Positions 36,725 to 44,723 of a stretch of DNA of 64,000 nt are shown piece by piece. Every line of letters starts with the position of its first letter. Within the stretch, counting starts at the first letter, position 1. Below the pieces are notes generated by a model that had not been told where the DNA came from, did not search any database, and saw only the letters and a list, made by a program, of their open reading frames with translations. The DNA lies in assembly GCF_002158865.1 (NCBI RefSeq), contig NZ_CP021455.1, positions 4,324,501 through 4,388,500 on the forward strand, read 5' to 3'. The DNA is from Comamonas serinivorans. GTDB taxonomy: Bacteria > Pseudomonadota > Gammaproteobacteria > Burkholderiales > Burkholderiaceae_C. The translations under genes and the position numbers were made by a program.

Positions 36725-36767
36725 CGGACCGGCCTCCTAGAATGCCCCATCACCCGCTGGAGGCCTC

Positions 36768-37079
36768 ATGCAAAGCCTGGTCCGCATCACCCAAGACGAG
36801 CACACCGAATGGCGCTTTGAACTCGACCACCTGCCGGCCATGGCCAACGCCGAGGCCCGCGCCTGGCTGGACGCGCAGTTCACCGCGCTCGACTGCGAAC
36901 CCCTGCGCCCCACGGGCAAGCTGCTGCTGGTGGACAAGGTGCTGGTCGTCGCCCGGGATGCCGGCGCCCGCCGGCTGGACGACCCCGAGTGGGGCCCCAC
37001 GTTTGCCCGCGCCGCCAGCGCCACCTTGGGCCGGCCGCTGGTGCACATCGACCTGGCGGCGATGACCGTGTCGTACTGA
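36768..37079 (+). CDS. Conserved hypothetical protein, 103 residues
   Basis: The product starts MQSLVRITQDEHTEWRFELDHLPAMANAEARAWLDAQFTAL and ends GRPLVHIDLAAMTVSY. GGAGG stands just upstream of the ATG, so translation is likely. No domain is recognised. The alternation of short strands and helices suggests a small alpha/beta cytoplasmic protein. It is divergent from the CoA-transferase and followed by a 560-bp gap. Confidence 0.7.
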   Translation: MQSLVRITQDEHTEWRFELDHLPAMANAEARAWLDAQFTALDCEPLRPTGKLLLVDKVLVVARDAGARRLDDPEWGPTFARAASATLGRPLVHIDLAAMTVSY

Positions 37080-37614
37080 GGCGGCTGCCGGGCACCTGAC
37101 CGCGCCCGCCATCAACGCGGGGCCAGCGCGGTGCAGGGTGGTCCACGCACCAGGTGATGGCCTGCGCCAGGCTCAGTCCGCACATGTGTTGGGGTGCGGC
37201 CTACGGCTGGAGAGGCGCGGCGCAAGACGTGCGGCAGCGGCCGTCTGCACAGCGGCTTGGGTTCGATCGACTTGCCCCCGTTCAACGACCGCCAACCGCA
37301 GGCGCGTTGTGGCCCGCCCAGCGATGCGAGACCTGCCCTGCTTCACCGCGCCAGCGTGTCTGGCGCCAGCCCCGTGGCGCACGCGCGGTGAGCGCCACGC
37401 GCATCGCAACCGCCACCGGGGTGGCAGGCCTGTGCAGGGCGCGCCTGTGTGGCAGACCCATCAATGCGCGTTGCGGCCTGCGGCTGGTGAGTCACGAGCC
37501 GGCTTGAGCGGGGGCAGCCCGGTCTGGATGTGCCAAGGCAGTCCGGAACGTGCCGGCGGACGACCCATGCGCCGCTCGATGGCGCCTTGACGCCCAGTTT
37601 GTCGACTGACACAG
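37080..37614. other. Intergenic region between small gene and MBL hydrolase
   Basis: About 535 bp between convergent genes. Frames on the plus strand are Arg/Ala-rich and look like chance. No tRNA, terminator with U-tract or insertion sequence was seen. Palindromic repeat copy 13 closes it at 37615. Confidence 0.45.
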
Positions 37615-37664
37615 GAGTACTCGATCAGAACGATGATTCAAGCAACGGCAGCAAACCGATACAC
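37615..37664. repeat. Palindromic repeat copy 13, overlapping the MBL stop codon
   Basis: The outer arms are GAGTAC and GATACACC and the inner part GATGATTCAAGCAACGG is degenerate. The final codons (YRFAAVA) and stop codon (37638-37640) of the minus-strand MBL gene lie inside it. Confidence 0.72.
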
Positions 37665-38705
37665 CCCATTCTCATCCTGCGTGCGGGTCACGGCGCCATC
37701 GGCCCAGAGCTTGTGCAGGTGGGCCACCGATTCACCCATGGCGAACGTGGTCTGGTGCAGGTCAAGCGGGCGGTGGAAGAGGACCGGCAGCGCATCGTGC
37801 GCGCTCATGGGCTTGGCCTGGCAGGCGGCCAGCAGGTCGGCCAGGCGGTCGCGGTGGTGTTGATGCAGCTGGCGCAGGCGCTCGTGCAGCCCCATGAAGG
37901 GCTTGCCATGCGACGGCAGCACGTAGGTGTCGGCCGCCAGCGGCTCGTACTTGCGCAGCGAGTCGAGGAACTGCTGCAAGGCATTGGCGCGCGGCTCGGT
38001 GGCGTGCACGCTCACGTTGGTCGAGATACGCGGCAACACCATGTCGCCGCTGATCAACACGTTCAAGGCCTCGCAGTGCAGCGCAATGTGCTCGGGCGCA
38101 TGGCCATAGCCGGAGATGCAGCGCCACTCGGTCTGGCCCAGCTGGATCCGGTCGCCGTCCTGCATGCGGATGTACTCGAGCGGCACCCCGTCCACCAGGC
38201 TGGGGTAGTAACTGGTCCGGCCGCGAATGCCCTCGAGCGCCGCTTCGTCGAGCAGGCCGTGCTGGCGCAGGAATTCGGCCGCCATGGCCCCGCCCTGCTC
38301 CGAGCCGCGATCGCCCGAGAACAGCTTGGCCGTGAGGTAGTCGGTGGCCGAGACGAACAGGGGCGCGTTCCAGCGCTCGCACAGCCAGCGCGCATTGCCG
38401 ATGTGGTCGGGGTGCATGTGGGTGACGATCACGCGCACCACCGGCAAGCCCTCGAGCTCGCGCTCGAAGATCTGCTGCCACTGCTCGCGGGCATGCGGCT
38501 GGGCCACACAGGTGTCGACGATGGCCCAGCCCGGCTGGCCATCCCATTCGTCCCGCACCAGCCACAGGTTGATGTGGTCGAGCGCAAACGGCAAGCCGAT
38601 GCGCAGCCACTTGATGCCGGGCGCCACCGTGAGGGCCTGGCCCAGTGCGGGCAACTGGTCGCCAAGGGGGTAGGTGAGCGCGCGCTCAAGCTCGGAAGCG
38701 TTCAT
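37638..38705 (-). CDS. MBL-fold metallo-hydrolase
   Basis: The 355-residue product has the metallo-beta-lactamase fold with zinc motif VIVTHMHPDHIGNARWL (about 92-108), a second histidine in GYGHAPEHIALHC, the bridging Asp in LISGDMVLP and the late His in LPSHGKPFMGLHERL. Members of this subgroup hydrolyse thioesters or lactones; the substrate is not predictable. The start at 38705 (MNASELERALTYP) was chosen over an in-frame ATG at 38828. It is divergent from the liuR-like regulator of leucine/acyl-CoA breakdown, hinting at an acyl-CoA-related role. Its C-terminus is encoded by palindromic repeat copy 13. Confidence 0.88.
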   Translation of the reverse strand: MNASELERALTYPLGDQLPALGQALTVAPGIKWLRIGLPFALDHINLWLVRDEWDGQPGWAIVDTCVAQPHAREQWQQIFERELEGLPVVRVIVTHMHPDHIGNARWLCERWNAPLFVSATDYLTAKLFSGDRGSEQGGAMAAEFLRQHGLLDEAALEGIRGRTSYYPSLVDGVPLEYIRMQDGDRIQLGQTEWRCISGYGHAPEHIALHCEALNVLISGDMVLPRISTNVSVHATEPRANALQQFLDSLRKYEPLAADTYVLPSHGKPFMGLHERLRQLHQHHRDRLADLLAACQAKPMSAHDALPVLFHRPLDLHQTTFAMGESVAHLHKLWADGAVTRTQDENGVYRFAAVA

Positions 38706-38857
38706 GTCGGGACCCTGGGTTAGCATGACGGGCTTGTGCAGCTGACGTGGGTTCAACGTGTCGCAGGCCGAGTCCATCCATGCGATGGATTTGAACCATT
38801 CTAGGGTGGGGGTCGGCTGCACTGTCAATCACGTAGGCAACCGCTGCAGGGGCCCTC

Positions 38858-39412
38858 ATGAGTACCACTTACCGCATCGGCGACCTGGCCCGCGAGTTCG
38901 ATCTGACGCCGCGCGCCATGCGCTTTTACGAGGACATGGGCCTGCTCACGCCCGAGCGCACGGGCGCGAGTGGCCAGCAGCGCGTGTACTCGGCGCGCGA
39001 CCGCGTGCGCCTCAAACTCACGCTGCGCGCCAAGCGCCTGGGCCTGTCGCTGACCGAGGCCAAGGCGCTGATCGACATGTACGACTCGCCCCGCGACACC
39101 AGGCCGCAGCTCGAGCGTTTCCTGCAGGTGCTGGGCGAACACCGGCTGCAGCTCGAAGCGCGCATGACCGAGCTGCAGGCCACGCTGGCCGAGGTGCGCG
39201 CGCATGAACGCGAGGCGCGCGCGCTGCTGCGTCAGGCGTCCGCGCAAGGCGAGGTGCAGGCCCATGCGCCCTCAGCCACAGCCGACACGCCCAAGCCCAC
39301 CACCCGCCGCACGCCACGCCCCGTTGCCAAAGCCGCCAAACCGGCCGCCAAACGCGCCAACTTGTCGGCCGCCCCGGCGCGCGCCCAGCGGCGCAGCCCG
39401 TCAGGCGGATAA
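38858..39412 (+). CDS. liuR: MerR family regulator, LiuR-like
   Basis: The 184-residue protein has an N-terminal MerR domain (TYRIGDLAREFDLTPRAMRFYEDMGLLTPERTGASGQQRVYSARDRVRLKL), a coiled-coil dimer helix (about 85-125) and a basic Ala/Lys/Pro-rich tail (about 145-184). LiuR regulators control branched-chain amino acid and acyl-CoA breakdown and sit next to isovaleryl-CoA dehydrogenase, as here. The palindrome TTGACGTTAACGTCAA between the two genes is the expected operator. The long basic tail is unusual and may add non-specific DNA binding. Confidence 0.85.
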   Translation: MSTTYRIGDLAREFDLTPRAMRFYEDMGLLTPERTGASGQQRVYSARDRVRLKLTLRAKRLGLSLTEAKALIDMYDSPRDTRPQLERFLQVLGEHRLQLEARMTELQATLAEVRAHEREARALLRQASAQGEVQAHAPSATADTPKPTTRRTPRPVAKAAKPAAKRANLSAAPARAQRRSPSGG

Positions 39413-39420
39413 TGATCCGC

Positions 39421-39436
39421 TTGACGTTAACGTCAA
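39421..39436. promoter_or_regulatory. LiuR-type operator, perfect 16-bp palindrome
   Basis: TTGACGTTAACGTCAA is fully symmetric and lies 9 bp after the liuR stop and 57 bp before the liuA start. It resembles the reported LiuR-site form of TTxACGTxxACGTxAA. A further ACGTCA follows directly, so an extended or overlapping site is possible. Confidence 0.75.
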
Positions 39437-39492
39437 CGTCAGCAACACAAGCACCCGCCCGCAGATGGCGATCTGATGACCAGGAGACCCCC

Positions 39493-40671
39493 ATGAGCAT
39501 GCCCGGATTGAACTTCCAGCTTGGTGAGGACGTGGACGCACTGCGCGAAGCCGTGCAGGCGTTTGCCGCCGCCGAGATCGCGCCGCGCGCGGCCGAGATC
39601 GACCGCAACGACCAGTTCCCCATGGACCTGTGGCGCAAGATGGGCGAGCTCGGCGTGCTGGGCATCACGGTGCCCGAGGCCTATGGCGGGGCCAACATGG
39701 GCTACGTGGCCCACATGGTGGCCATGGAGGAAATCAGCCGCGCCAGCGCCAGCGTGGGCCTGTCGTATGGCGCGCACTCCAACCTGTGCGTGAACCAGAT
39801 CAAGCGCAACGGCACCGAGGCCCAGCGCCAGAAGTACCTGCCCAAGCTCATCAGCGGCGAGCACGTGGGCGCCCTGGCCATGAGCGAGCCGGGCGCCGGC
39901 TCCGACGTGATCAGCATGAAGCTGCGCGCCGAGGACAAGGGCGGCTACTACCTGCTCAACGGCAGCAAGATGTGGATCACCAACGGCCCGGATGCCGACA
40001 CGCTGGTGGTCTACGCCAAGACCGAGCCCGAGCTGGGCGCGCGCGGCGTCACGGCCTTCCTGATCGAGAAAGGCATGAAGGGCTTCTCGATCGCGCAAAA
40101 GCTCGACAAGCTGGGCATGCGCGGCAGCCACACGGGCGAGCTGGTGTTCCAGGACGTGGAAGTCCCCGAAACCCACATCCTGGGCGGCCTGAACCAGGGC
40201 GCCAAGGTGCTGATGAGCGGGCTGGACTACGAGCGCGCCGTGCTGTCGGCCGGACCCATCGGCATCATGCAGGCCGTGATGGACAACGTCGTGCCCTACA
40301 TCCACGACCGCAAGCAGTTCGGCCAGAGCATCGGCGAGTTCCAGCTGATCCAGGGCAAGGTGGCCGACATGTACACCGTGCTGCAGGCCGCGCGCTCGTT
40401 TGCATACACCGTGGGCAAGAACCTGGACAATCTGGGGGCCGAGCACGTGCGCAACGTGCGCAAGGATTGCGCCTCCGTCATCCTCTGGTGCGCCGAGCGG
40501 GCCACGCAAATGGCCAGCGACGGCATCCAGATCTTCGGGGGCAACGGCTACATCAACGACTACCCGCTGGGGCGCCTCTGGCGCGATGCCAAGCTGTATG
40601 AAATCGGCGCAGGCACCAGCGAAATCCGGCGCATGCTGATCGGCCGCGAATTGTTCGCGGAAACCATGTAG
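39493..40671 (+). CDS. liuA: Isovaleryl-CoA dehydrogenase
   Basis: This flavoenzyme oxidises isovaleryl-CoA to 3-methylcrotonyl-CoA in leucine breakdown. The 392-residue product has the acyl-CoA dehydrogenase layout with ALAMSEPGAGSDVISMKL, KMWITNGPDADTLVVYAKT and GGNGYINDYPLGRLWRDAKLYEIGAGTSEIRRMLIGRE. The Glu in SGLDYERAVLSAGP (about 247) is the position of the catalytic base typical of isovaleryl-CoA dehydrogenases. AGGAG precedes the ATG at 39493. It is under the LiuR-type operator; the other liu genes (liuBCD) are not in this window. Confidence 0.94.
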   Translation: MSMPGLNFQLGEDVDALREAVQAFAAAEIAPRAAEIDRNDQFPMDLWRKMGELGVLGITVPEAYGGANMGYVAHMVAMEEISRASASVGLSYGAHSNLCVNQIKRNGTEAQRQKYLPKLISGEHVGALAMSEPGAGSDVISMKLRAEDKGGYYLLNGSKMWITNGPDADTLVVYAKTEPELGARGVTAFLIEKGMKGFSIAQKLDKLGMRGSHTGELVFQDVEVPETHILGGLNQGAKVLMSGLDYERAVLSAGPIGIMQAVMDNVVPYIHDRKQFGQSIGEFQLIQGKVADMYTVLQAARSFAYTVGKNLDNLGAEHVRNVRKDCASVILWCAERATQMASDGIQIFGGNGYINDYPLGRLWRDAKLYEIGAGTSEIRRMLIGRELFAETM

Positions 40672-40677
40672 CCGGTA

Positions 40678-40697
40678 GGCGGGCCCGCCCGCCTTTT
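40678..40697 (+). terminator. Intrinsic terminator after liuA
   Basis: GGCGGGC faces GCCCGCC with only 2 bp between (so the tip must open), followed directly by TTTT. It lies 6 bp past the liuA stop and 22 bp before the carbonic anhydrase start. Confidence 0.6.
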
Positions 40698-40719
40698 CGA
40701 GCAAAGGCAACGACGAACC

Positions 40720-41391
40720 ATGGACCACAGCCAACAACCGGACTATCCGGAGCTGTTTGAGAAGAATCGCGAGTGGGCGCGCCGCGTTGAAGAGAAGAAG
40801 CCCGGCTTCTTCCGCAACCTGCAGGCCCAGCAGCAGCCCAAGTACATGTGGGTCGGGTGCTCGGACTCGCGCGTGCCGGCCAACCAGGTCATCGGCCTGG
40901 CGCCGGGCGAGGTGTTCGTGCACCGCAACGTGGCCAACGTCGTCGTGCCCACGGACCTGAACAGCCTGTCCACCATCCAGTTTGCGGTGGACGTGCTCAA
41001 GGTCGAGCACCTGATGATCGTCGGCCACTATGGCTGCGGCGGCGTGAAGGCGGCCCTGCACGACATGCGCGTGGGCCTGGCCGACAACTGGCTGCGCCAC
41101 GTCAAGGACGTGCGCGATCGCCACCGTGCGCTGCTCGACGGCGTGCCCGAGCAGGACCGCGAAGACGTGCTGTGCGAGCTGAACGCCATCGAGCAGTGCG
41201 TGAACGTCGCCCACACCACCGTGATGCAGGACTGCTGGGCACGCGGCCAGAAGGTCACGCTGCACGCCTGGTGCTACGGCCTCAAGGACGGCCTGGTGCA
41301 CGACCTGCACATGGACCTGAGCAACAACGAAGGCCTGGCCACCACCTACAAGGCGGCGGTCGACGCCGTGCGCACGCTGGATCGCTCCTGA
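40720..41391 (+). CDS. can: Beta-class carbonic anhydrase
   Basis: The enzyme interconverts carbon dioxide and bicarbonate in the cytoplasm. The 223-residue protein shows the beta-class zinc ligands Cys in VGCSDSRVPANQ (Cys47) and His103/Cys106 in VGHYGCGGVKAAL, with the Asp-Arg pair of the SDSRV motif. Length is typical of Can-type enzymes. It sits between liuA and aceK. Bicarbonate supply for biotin carboxylases of leucine or acetyl-CoA metabolism is a plausible reason but is inference. AAGG precedes the ATG. Confidence 0.95.
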   Translation: MDHSQQPDYPELFEKNREWARRVEEKKPGFFRNLQAQQQPKYMWVGCSDSRVPANQVIGLAPGEVFVHRNVANVVVPTDLNSLSTIQFAVDVLKVEHLMIVGHYGCGGVKAALHDMRVGLADNWLRHVKDVRDRHRALLDGVPEQDREDVLCELNAIEQCVNVAHTTVMQDCWARGQKVTLHAWCYGLKDGLVHDLHMDLSNNEGLATTYKAAVDAVRTLDRS

Positions 41392-41400
41392 TCCAGTCAG

Positions 41401-41452
41401 GCAGTATGGAGTGATCACCGTTTTGTCAACAACGGCCATCCGCCCATACTGC
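41401..41452. repeat. Palindromic repeat copy 14
   Basis: The outer arms are GCAGTATGG and CCATACTGC (perfect 9 bp) and the inner stem is CCGTTTTG facing CAACGG. It starts 10 bp after the carbonic anhydrase stop. Confidence 0.9.
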
Positions 41453-41543
41453 GCTTTTCATTTCCGTGCGCCACGGGGACGGCAACCAGAAGCCATGACC
41501 ACGATCCCCGGCGCCTTGTCCTGATTCACCGCTGTCACGCCCC

Positions 41544-43457
41544 ATGAGCCAAGCCCCCGAATCCCTGTTCCCCACGCAGCTCGACTCGCCCCTGGCCTGG
41601 GAGATCGCCAAGGCCATCGTCGACGGCTTCAACCGCCACTACCACCTGTTCCGCACCGAGTCGGCGCGCGCCCAGCACCGCTTCGAAACGGCCGACTGGC
41701 ACGGCCAGCAGCGCGCGCAGCGCGAGCGCATCGAGTTCTACGACCTGCGCGTGAACGAGTGCGTGCGGCGGCTGGAGAAGCAGTACCAGGCGGGCGACCT
41801 GGCCATGGGCATCTGGCACCAGGTCAAGCTGCATTTCCTGGGCATGCTGGTCAACCACCGCCAGCCCGAGCTGGCCGAGTCCTTCTTCAACTCGGTCACC
41901 ACCAAGATCCTGCACCGCAGCTACTTCCACAACGACTTCATCTTCGTGCGGCCCGGCATCAGCACGGAGTACATGGAGGTCGAGGACGAGAACGAGCGCC
42001 CCACCTACCGTGCCTTCTACCCCAAGCTGGCCACCATGGCCGACACGGTGCGCGAGGTGGTCGAGTCCTTCGGCCTGCATTGCGGATTCGAAGACCTGGC
42101 GCGCGACTGCCGCCGCGTGGCCGACGCCATGCTGTGGCAGCTCGCGAACATCAAGCTGCGGCCCAACTTCCAGATCCAGGTGCTGGCCACCTTGTTCTAC
42201 CGCAACAAGGGCGCCTACCTGGTGGGCAAGCTCATCAACGGCTTCGTCGAGATTCCGTTCGCCCTGCCCATCCTGCACCGCACGCCGGGCGTGCTCTACA
42301 TCGATGCGGCGCTGTTCGGCGAAGAAGACCTGCTGATCCTGTTCTCGTTCTCGCGCGCGTATTTCCTGGTCGACATGGAAATCCCCTCGGGCTACGTGCA
42401 GTTCCTGCGTTCGCTGATGCCGCGCAAGCCCCGCGCCGAGCTGTACAACGCGCTGGGCCTGGCCAAGCAGGGCAAGACGCTGTTCTACCGCGACTTCCTC
42501 TGGCACCTGCGCCACTCCACCGACAAGTTCCGCATCGCGCCCGGCATCAAGGGCATGGTGATGCTGGTGTTCGACCTGCCGAGCTTCCCCTTCGTGTTCA
42601 AGCTCATCAAGGACTACTACCCGCCCCAGAAGGACACCACGCGCGAACTCATCCGCAGCAAGTACCTGCTGGTCAAGCACCACGACCGCGTGGGCCGCAT
42701 GGCCGACACGCTGGAGTTCTCGGAAGTGGCCTTCCCGCGCGAGCGCTTCGAGGACGAGCTGATCGCCGAAATCCAGAAGTTCGCGCCCAGCCTGCTCGAG
42801 ATTTCGGACCGCGACGGCGACGGCCGCACCGAGGTCATCATCAAGCACCTGTACATCGAGCGCCGCATGGTGCCGCTCAACATCTACCTGCAGGAAGCCT
42901 TCGACGCCGGCGACGACAACCCGAGCGCCGCGGCCCAGATGCAGCACGCCGTGGTCGAGTACGGCAACGCCATCAAGGACCTGGTGGCCGCCAACATCTT
43001 CCCCGGCGACATGCTGTGGAAGAACTTCGGCGTCACGCGCCACGGCAAGGTGGTGTTCTACGACTACGACGAGATCGAATACATCACCGACTGCAACTTC
43101 CGCAAGGTGCCCAAACCGCGCAACGAGGAAGAAGAGATGAGCGGCGAGGTCTGGTACAAGGTCGGCCCCACCGACGTCTTCCCCGAGACCTTCGGCCCCT
43201 TCCTGCTGGGCAACCCGCGCGTGCGGGACATCTTCATGCAGCACCACGGCGACCTGCTGGACCCCAAGTTCTGGCAGGACCACCAGACGCGCATCAAGGG
43301 TGGCGAGGTGATGGACGTGTTCCCCTACGACCCGGCGCGCCGTTTCGGCATGGCCCAGGCGGCCAGCGCCCACAGCGCCGAGGTCGATGCCGACGACGAC
43401 GCGCCCTCCGACCCGGTCGATGCCGGCAGCGTCAGCGAAACCGAACCCTCTGAATGA
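41544..43457 (+). CDS. aceK: Isocitrate dehydrogenase kinase/phosphatase
   Basis: AceK reversibly phosphorylates isocitrate dehydrogenase, directing carbon to the glyoxylate bypass during growth on acetate or fatty acids. The 637-residue protein has the regulatory N-terminal half (SPLAWEIAKAIVDGFNRHYHLFR) and the kinase C-terminal half with the family stretch LPSFPFVFKLIKDYYPPQKDTTRE. The stretches MLWKNFGVTRHGKVVFYDYDEIEYITDCNFR and PTDVFPETFGPFLL follow. The ending is an acidic Asp/Glu/Ser-rich tail of about 30 residues. It is flanked by repeat copies 14 and 15 and followed by a thiolase, consistent with acetyl-CoA metabolism. Confidence 0.96.
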   Translation: MSQAPESLFPTQLDSPLAWEIAKAIVDGFNRHYHLFRTESARAQHRFETADWHGQQRAQRERIEFYDLRVNECVRRLEKQYQAGDLAMGIWHQVKLHFLGMLVNHRQPELAESFFNSVTTKILHRSYFHNDFIFVRPGISTEYMEVEDENERPTYRAFYPKLATMADTVREVVESFGLHCGFEDLARDCRRVADAMLWQLANIKLRPNFQIQVLATLFYRNKGAYLVGKLINGFVEIPFALPILHRTPGVLYIDAALFGEEDLLILFSFSRAYFLVDMEIPSGYVQFLRSLMPRKPRAELYNALGLAKQGKTLFYRDFLWHLRHSTDKFRIAPGIKGMVMLVFDLPSFPFVFKLIKDYYPPQKDTTRELIRSKYLLVKHHDRVGRMADTLEFSEVAFPRERFEDELIAEIQKFAPSLLEISDRDGDGRTEVIIKHLYIERRMVPLNIYLQEAFDAGDDNPSAAAQMQHAVVEYGNAIKDLVAANIFPGDMLWKNFGVTRHGKVVFYDYDEIEYITDCNFRKVPKPRNEEEEMSGEVWYKVGPTDVFPETFGPFLLGNPRVRDIFMQHHGDLLDPKFWQDHQTRIKGGEVMDVFPYDPARRFGMAQAASAHSAEVDADDDAPSDPVDAGSVSETEPSE

Positions 43458-43458
43458 A

Positions 43459-43508
43459 CAGTATCACCCTGCTGCCGTTTTCATTCAAACGGCAGCAACC
43501 CCATACCC
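43459..43508. repeat. Palindromic repeat copy 15
   Basis: The outer arms are CAGTATC and CATACCC. The inner stem is a perfect 10 bp (GCTGCCGTTT facing AAACGGCAGC) around TCATTC. It starts 1 bp after the aceK stop codon and ends 27 bp before the thiolase start. Confidence 0.9.
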
Positions 43509-43535
43509 TATAACAGACACCATCAGGAGATCCGC

Positions 43536-44723
43536 ATGTCCACCCCCGATCCCGTCGTCATCGTCTCGGCCGCGCGCACGCCCATGGGCGCCTTCCAGGG
43601 CGATTTCGCCAGCCTCTCCGCGCACGACCTGGGCGGCGTGGCCATCCGCGCCGCGGTCGAGCGCGCCGGCATCGCCCCCGAACTGGTGACCGAGGTGCTG
43701 TTCGGCAACTGCCTGCTGGCCGGCCAGGGCCAGGCCCCGGCGCGGCAGGCGGCCTTCAAGGGTGGCCTGCCCAAGAGCGCCGGCGCCGTCACCCTCAGCA
43801 AGATGTGCGGCTCGGGCATGCGCGCGGCCATGTTCGCGCACGACATGCTCATCGCCGGCAGCCACGAGGTGCTGGTGGCCGGCGGCATGGAGAGCATGAC
43901 CAACGCGCCCTACCTGATGCTCAAAGGCCGCGGCGGCTACCGCATGGGCCACGACCGCATCTTCGACCACATGATGCTGGACGGCCTGGAAGACGCTTAC
44001 GAACCCGGCCGCAGCATGGGCACCTTCGGCGAAGACTGCGCTGCCAAGTACCACTTCACGCGCGAACAGCAGGACGCCTTCGCCATCGCCAGCGTGACGC
44101 GCGCCAAGGCCGCCACCGAAGCCGGCACCTTCGCGGCCGAAATCGCCCCGGTCACCGTGAAGGACCGCAGCGGCGAGCGCGTGGTGACCCTCGACGAAGG
44201 CCCGGGCAAGGTCAAGCTGGACAAGATCCCCACGCTCAAGCCCGCGTTCAAGAAGGACGGCACGGTGACAGCGGCCTCCAGCTCCAGCATCAACGACGGC
44301 GCGGCCGCGCTGGTGCTGATGCGCGAGTCCACCGCCCGCAAGCTGGGCTGCACGCCGCTGGCCCGCGTGGCCAGCCACGCCACGCACGCGCAGGAGCCCG
44401 AGTGGTTCTCCACCGCCCCCATCGGCGCCACCGAAAAAGCCCTGGCCAAGGCAGGCTGGCAGGTGAGCGACGTGGACCTGTGGGAGATCAACGAAGCCTT
44501 TGCCGTGGTGCCCATGGCCCTGATGCACGACCTGAAGGTGCCGCACGAGCAGGTCAACGTGAACGGCGGCGCCTGCGCGCTGGGCCACCCGATCGGTGCC
44601 AGCGGCGCGCGCATCCTGGTCACGCTGCTGCATGCGCTGCAGGCGCGCGGCCAGAAGAAGGGCCTGGCCACGCTGTGCATCGGCGGCGGCGAGGCCACGG
44701 CCATGGCGGTGGAGCTGCTGTGA
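43536..44723 (+). CDS. Acetyl-CoA C-acyltransferase (thiolase)
   Basis: Thiolases cleave or form acetoacetyl-CoA and longer 3-oxoacyl-CoAs. The 395-residue product has the nucleophile Cys91 in LSKMCGSGMRAAM, the general-base His in NGGACALGHPIGASGAR (about 351) and the second Cys in ATLCIGGGEATAMAVELL (about 381). An AGGAG site precedes the ATG. Length and motifs fit biosynthetic/degradative acetyl-CoA acetyltransferases. It overlaps the following SDR by 4 bp, so the two are translationally coupled. Confidence 0.94.
   Translation: MSTPDPVVIVSAARTPMGAFQGDFASLSAHDLGGVAIRAAVERAGIAPELVTEVLFGNCLLAGQGQAPARQAAFKGGLPKSAGAVTLSKMCGSGMRAAMFAHDMLIAGSHEVLVAGGMESMTNAPYLMLKGRGGYRMGHDRIFDHMMLDGLEDAYEPGRSMGTFGEDCAAKYHFTREQQDAFAIASVTRAKAATEAGTFAAEIAPVTVKDRSGERVVTLDEGPGKVKLDKIPTLKPAFKKDGTVTAASSSSINDGAAALVLMRESTARKLGCTPLARVASHATHAQEPEWFSTAPIGATEKALAKAGWQVSDVDLWEINEAFAVVPMALMHDLKVPHEQVNVNGGACALGHPIGASGARILVTLLHALQARGQKKGLATLCIGGGEATAMAVELL

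Noticed and set aside
36571..36820. Short plus-strand frames upstream of the 103-residue protein
   Set aside because: They are created by the 14-bp tandem repeat and are Arg/Pro/Ala-rich without a ribosome-binding site.
39439..41439. Long minus-strand frame (666 codons) opposite liuA and the carbonic anhydrase
   Set aside because: It covers two well-supported genes in antisense, is rich in His, Val and Gln, and has no family resemblance.
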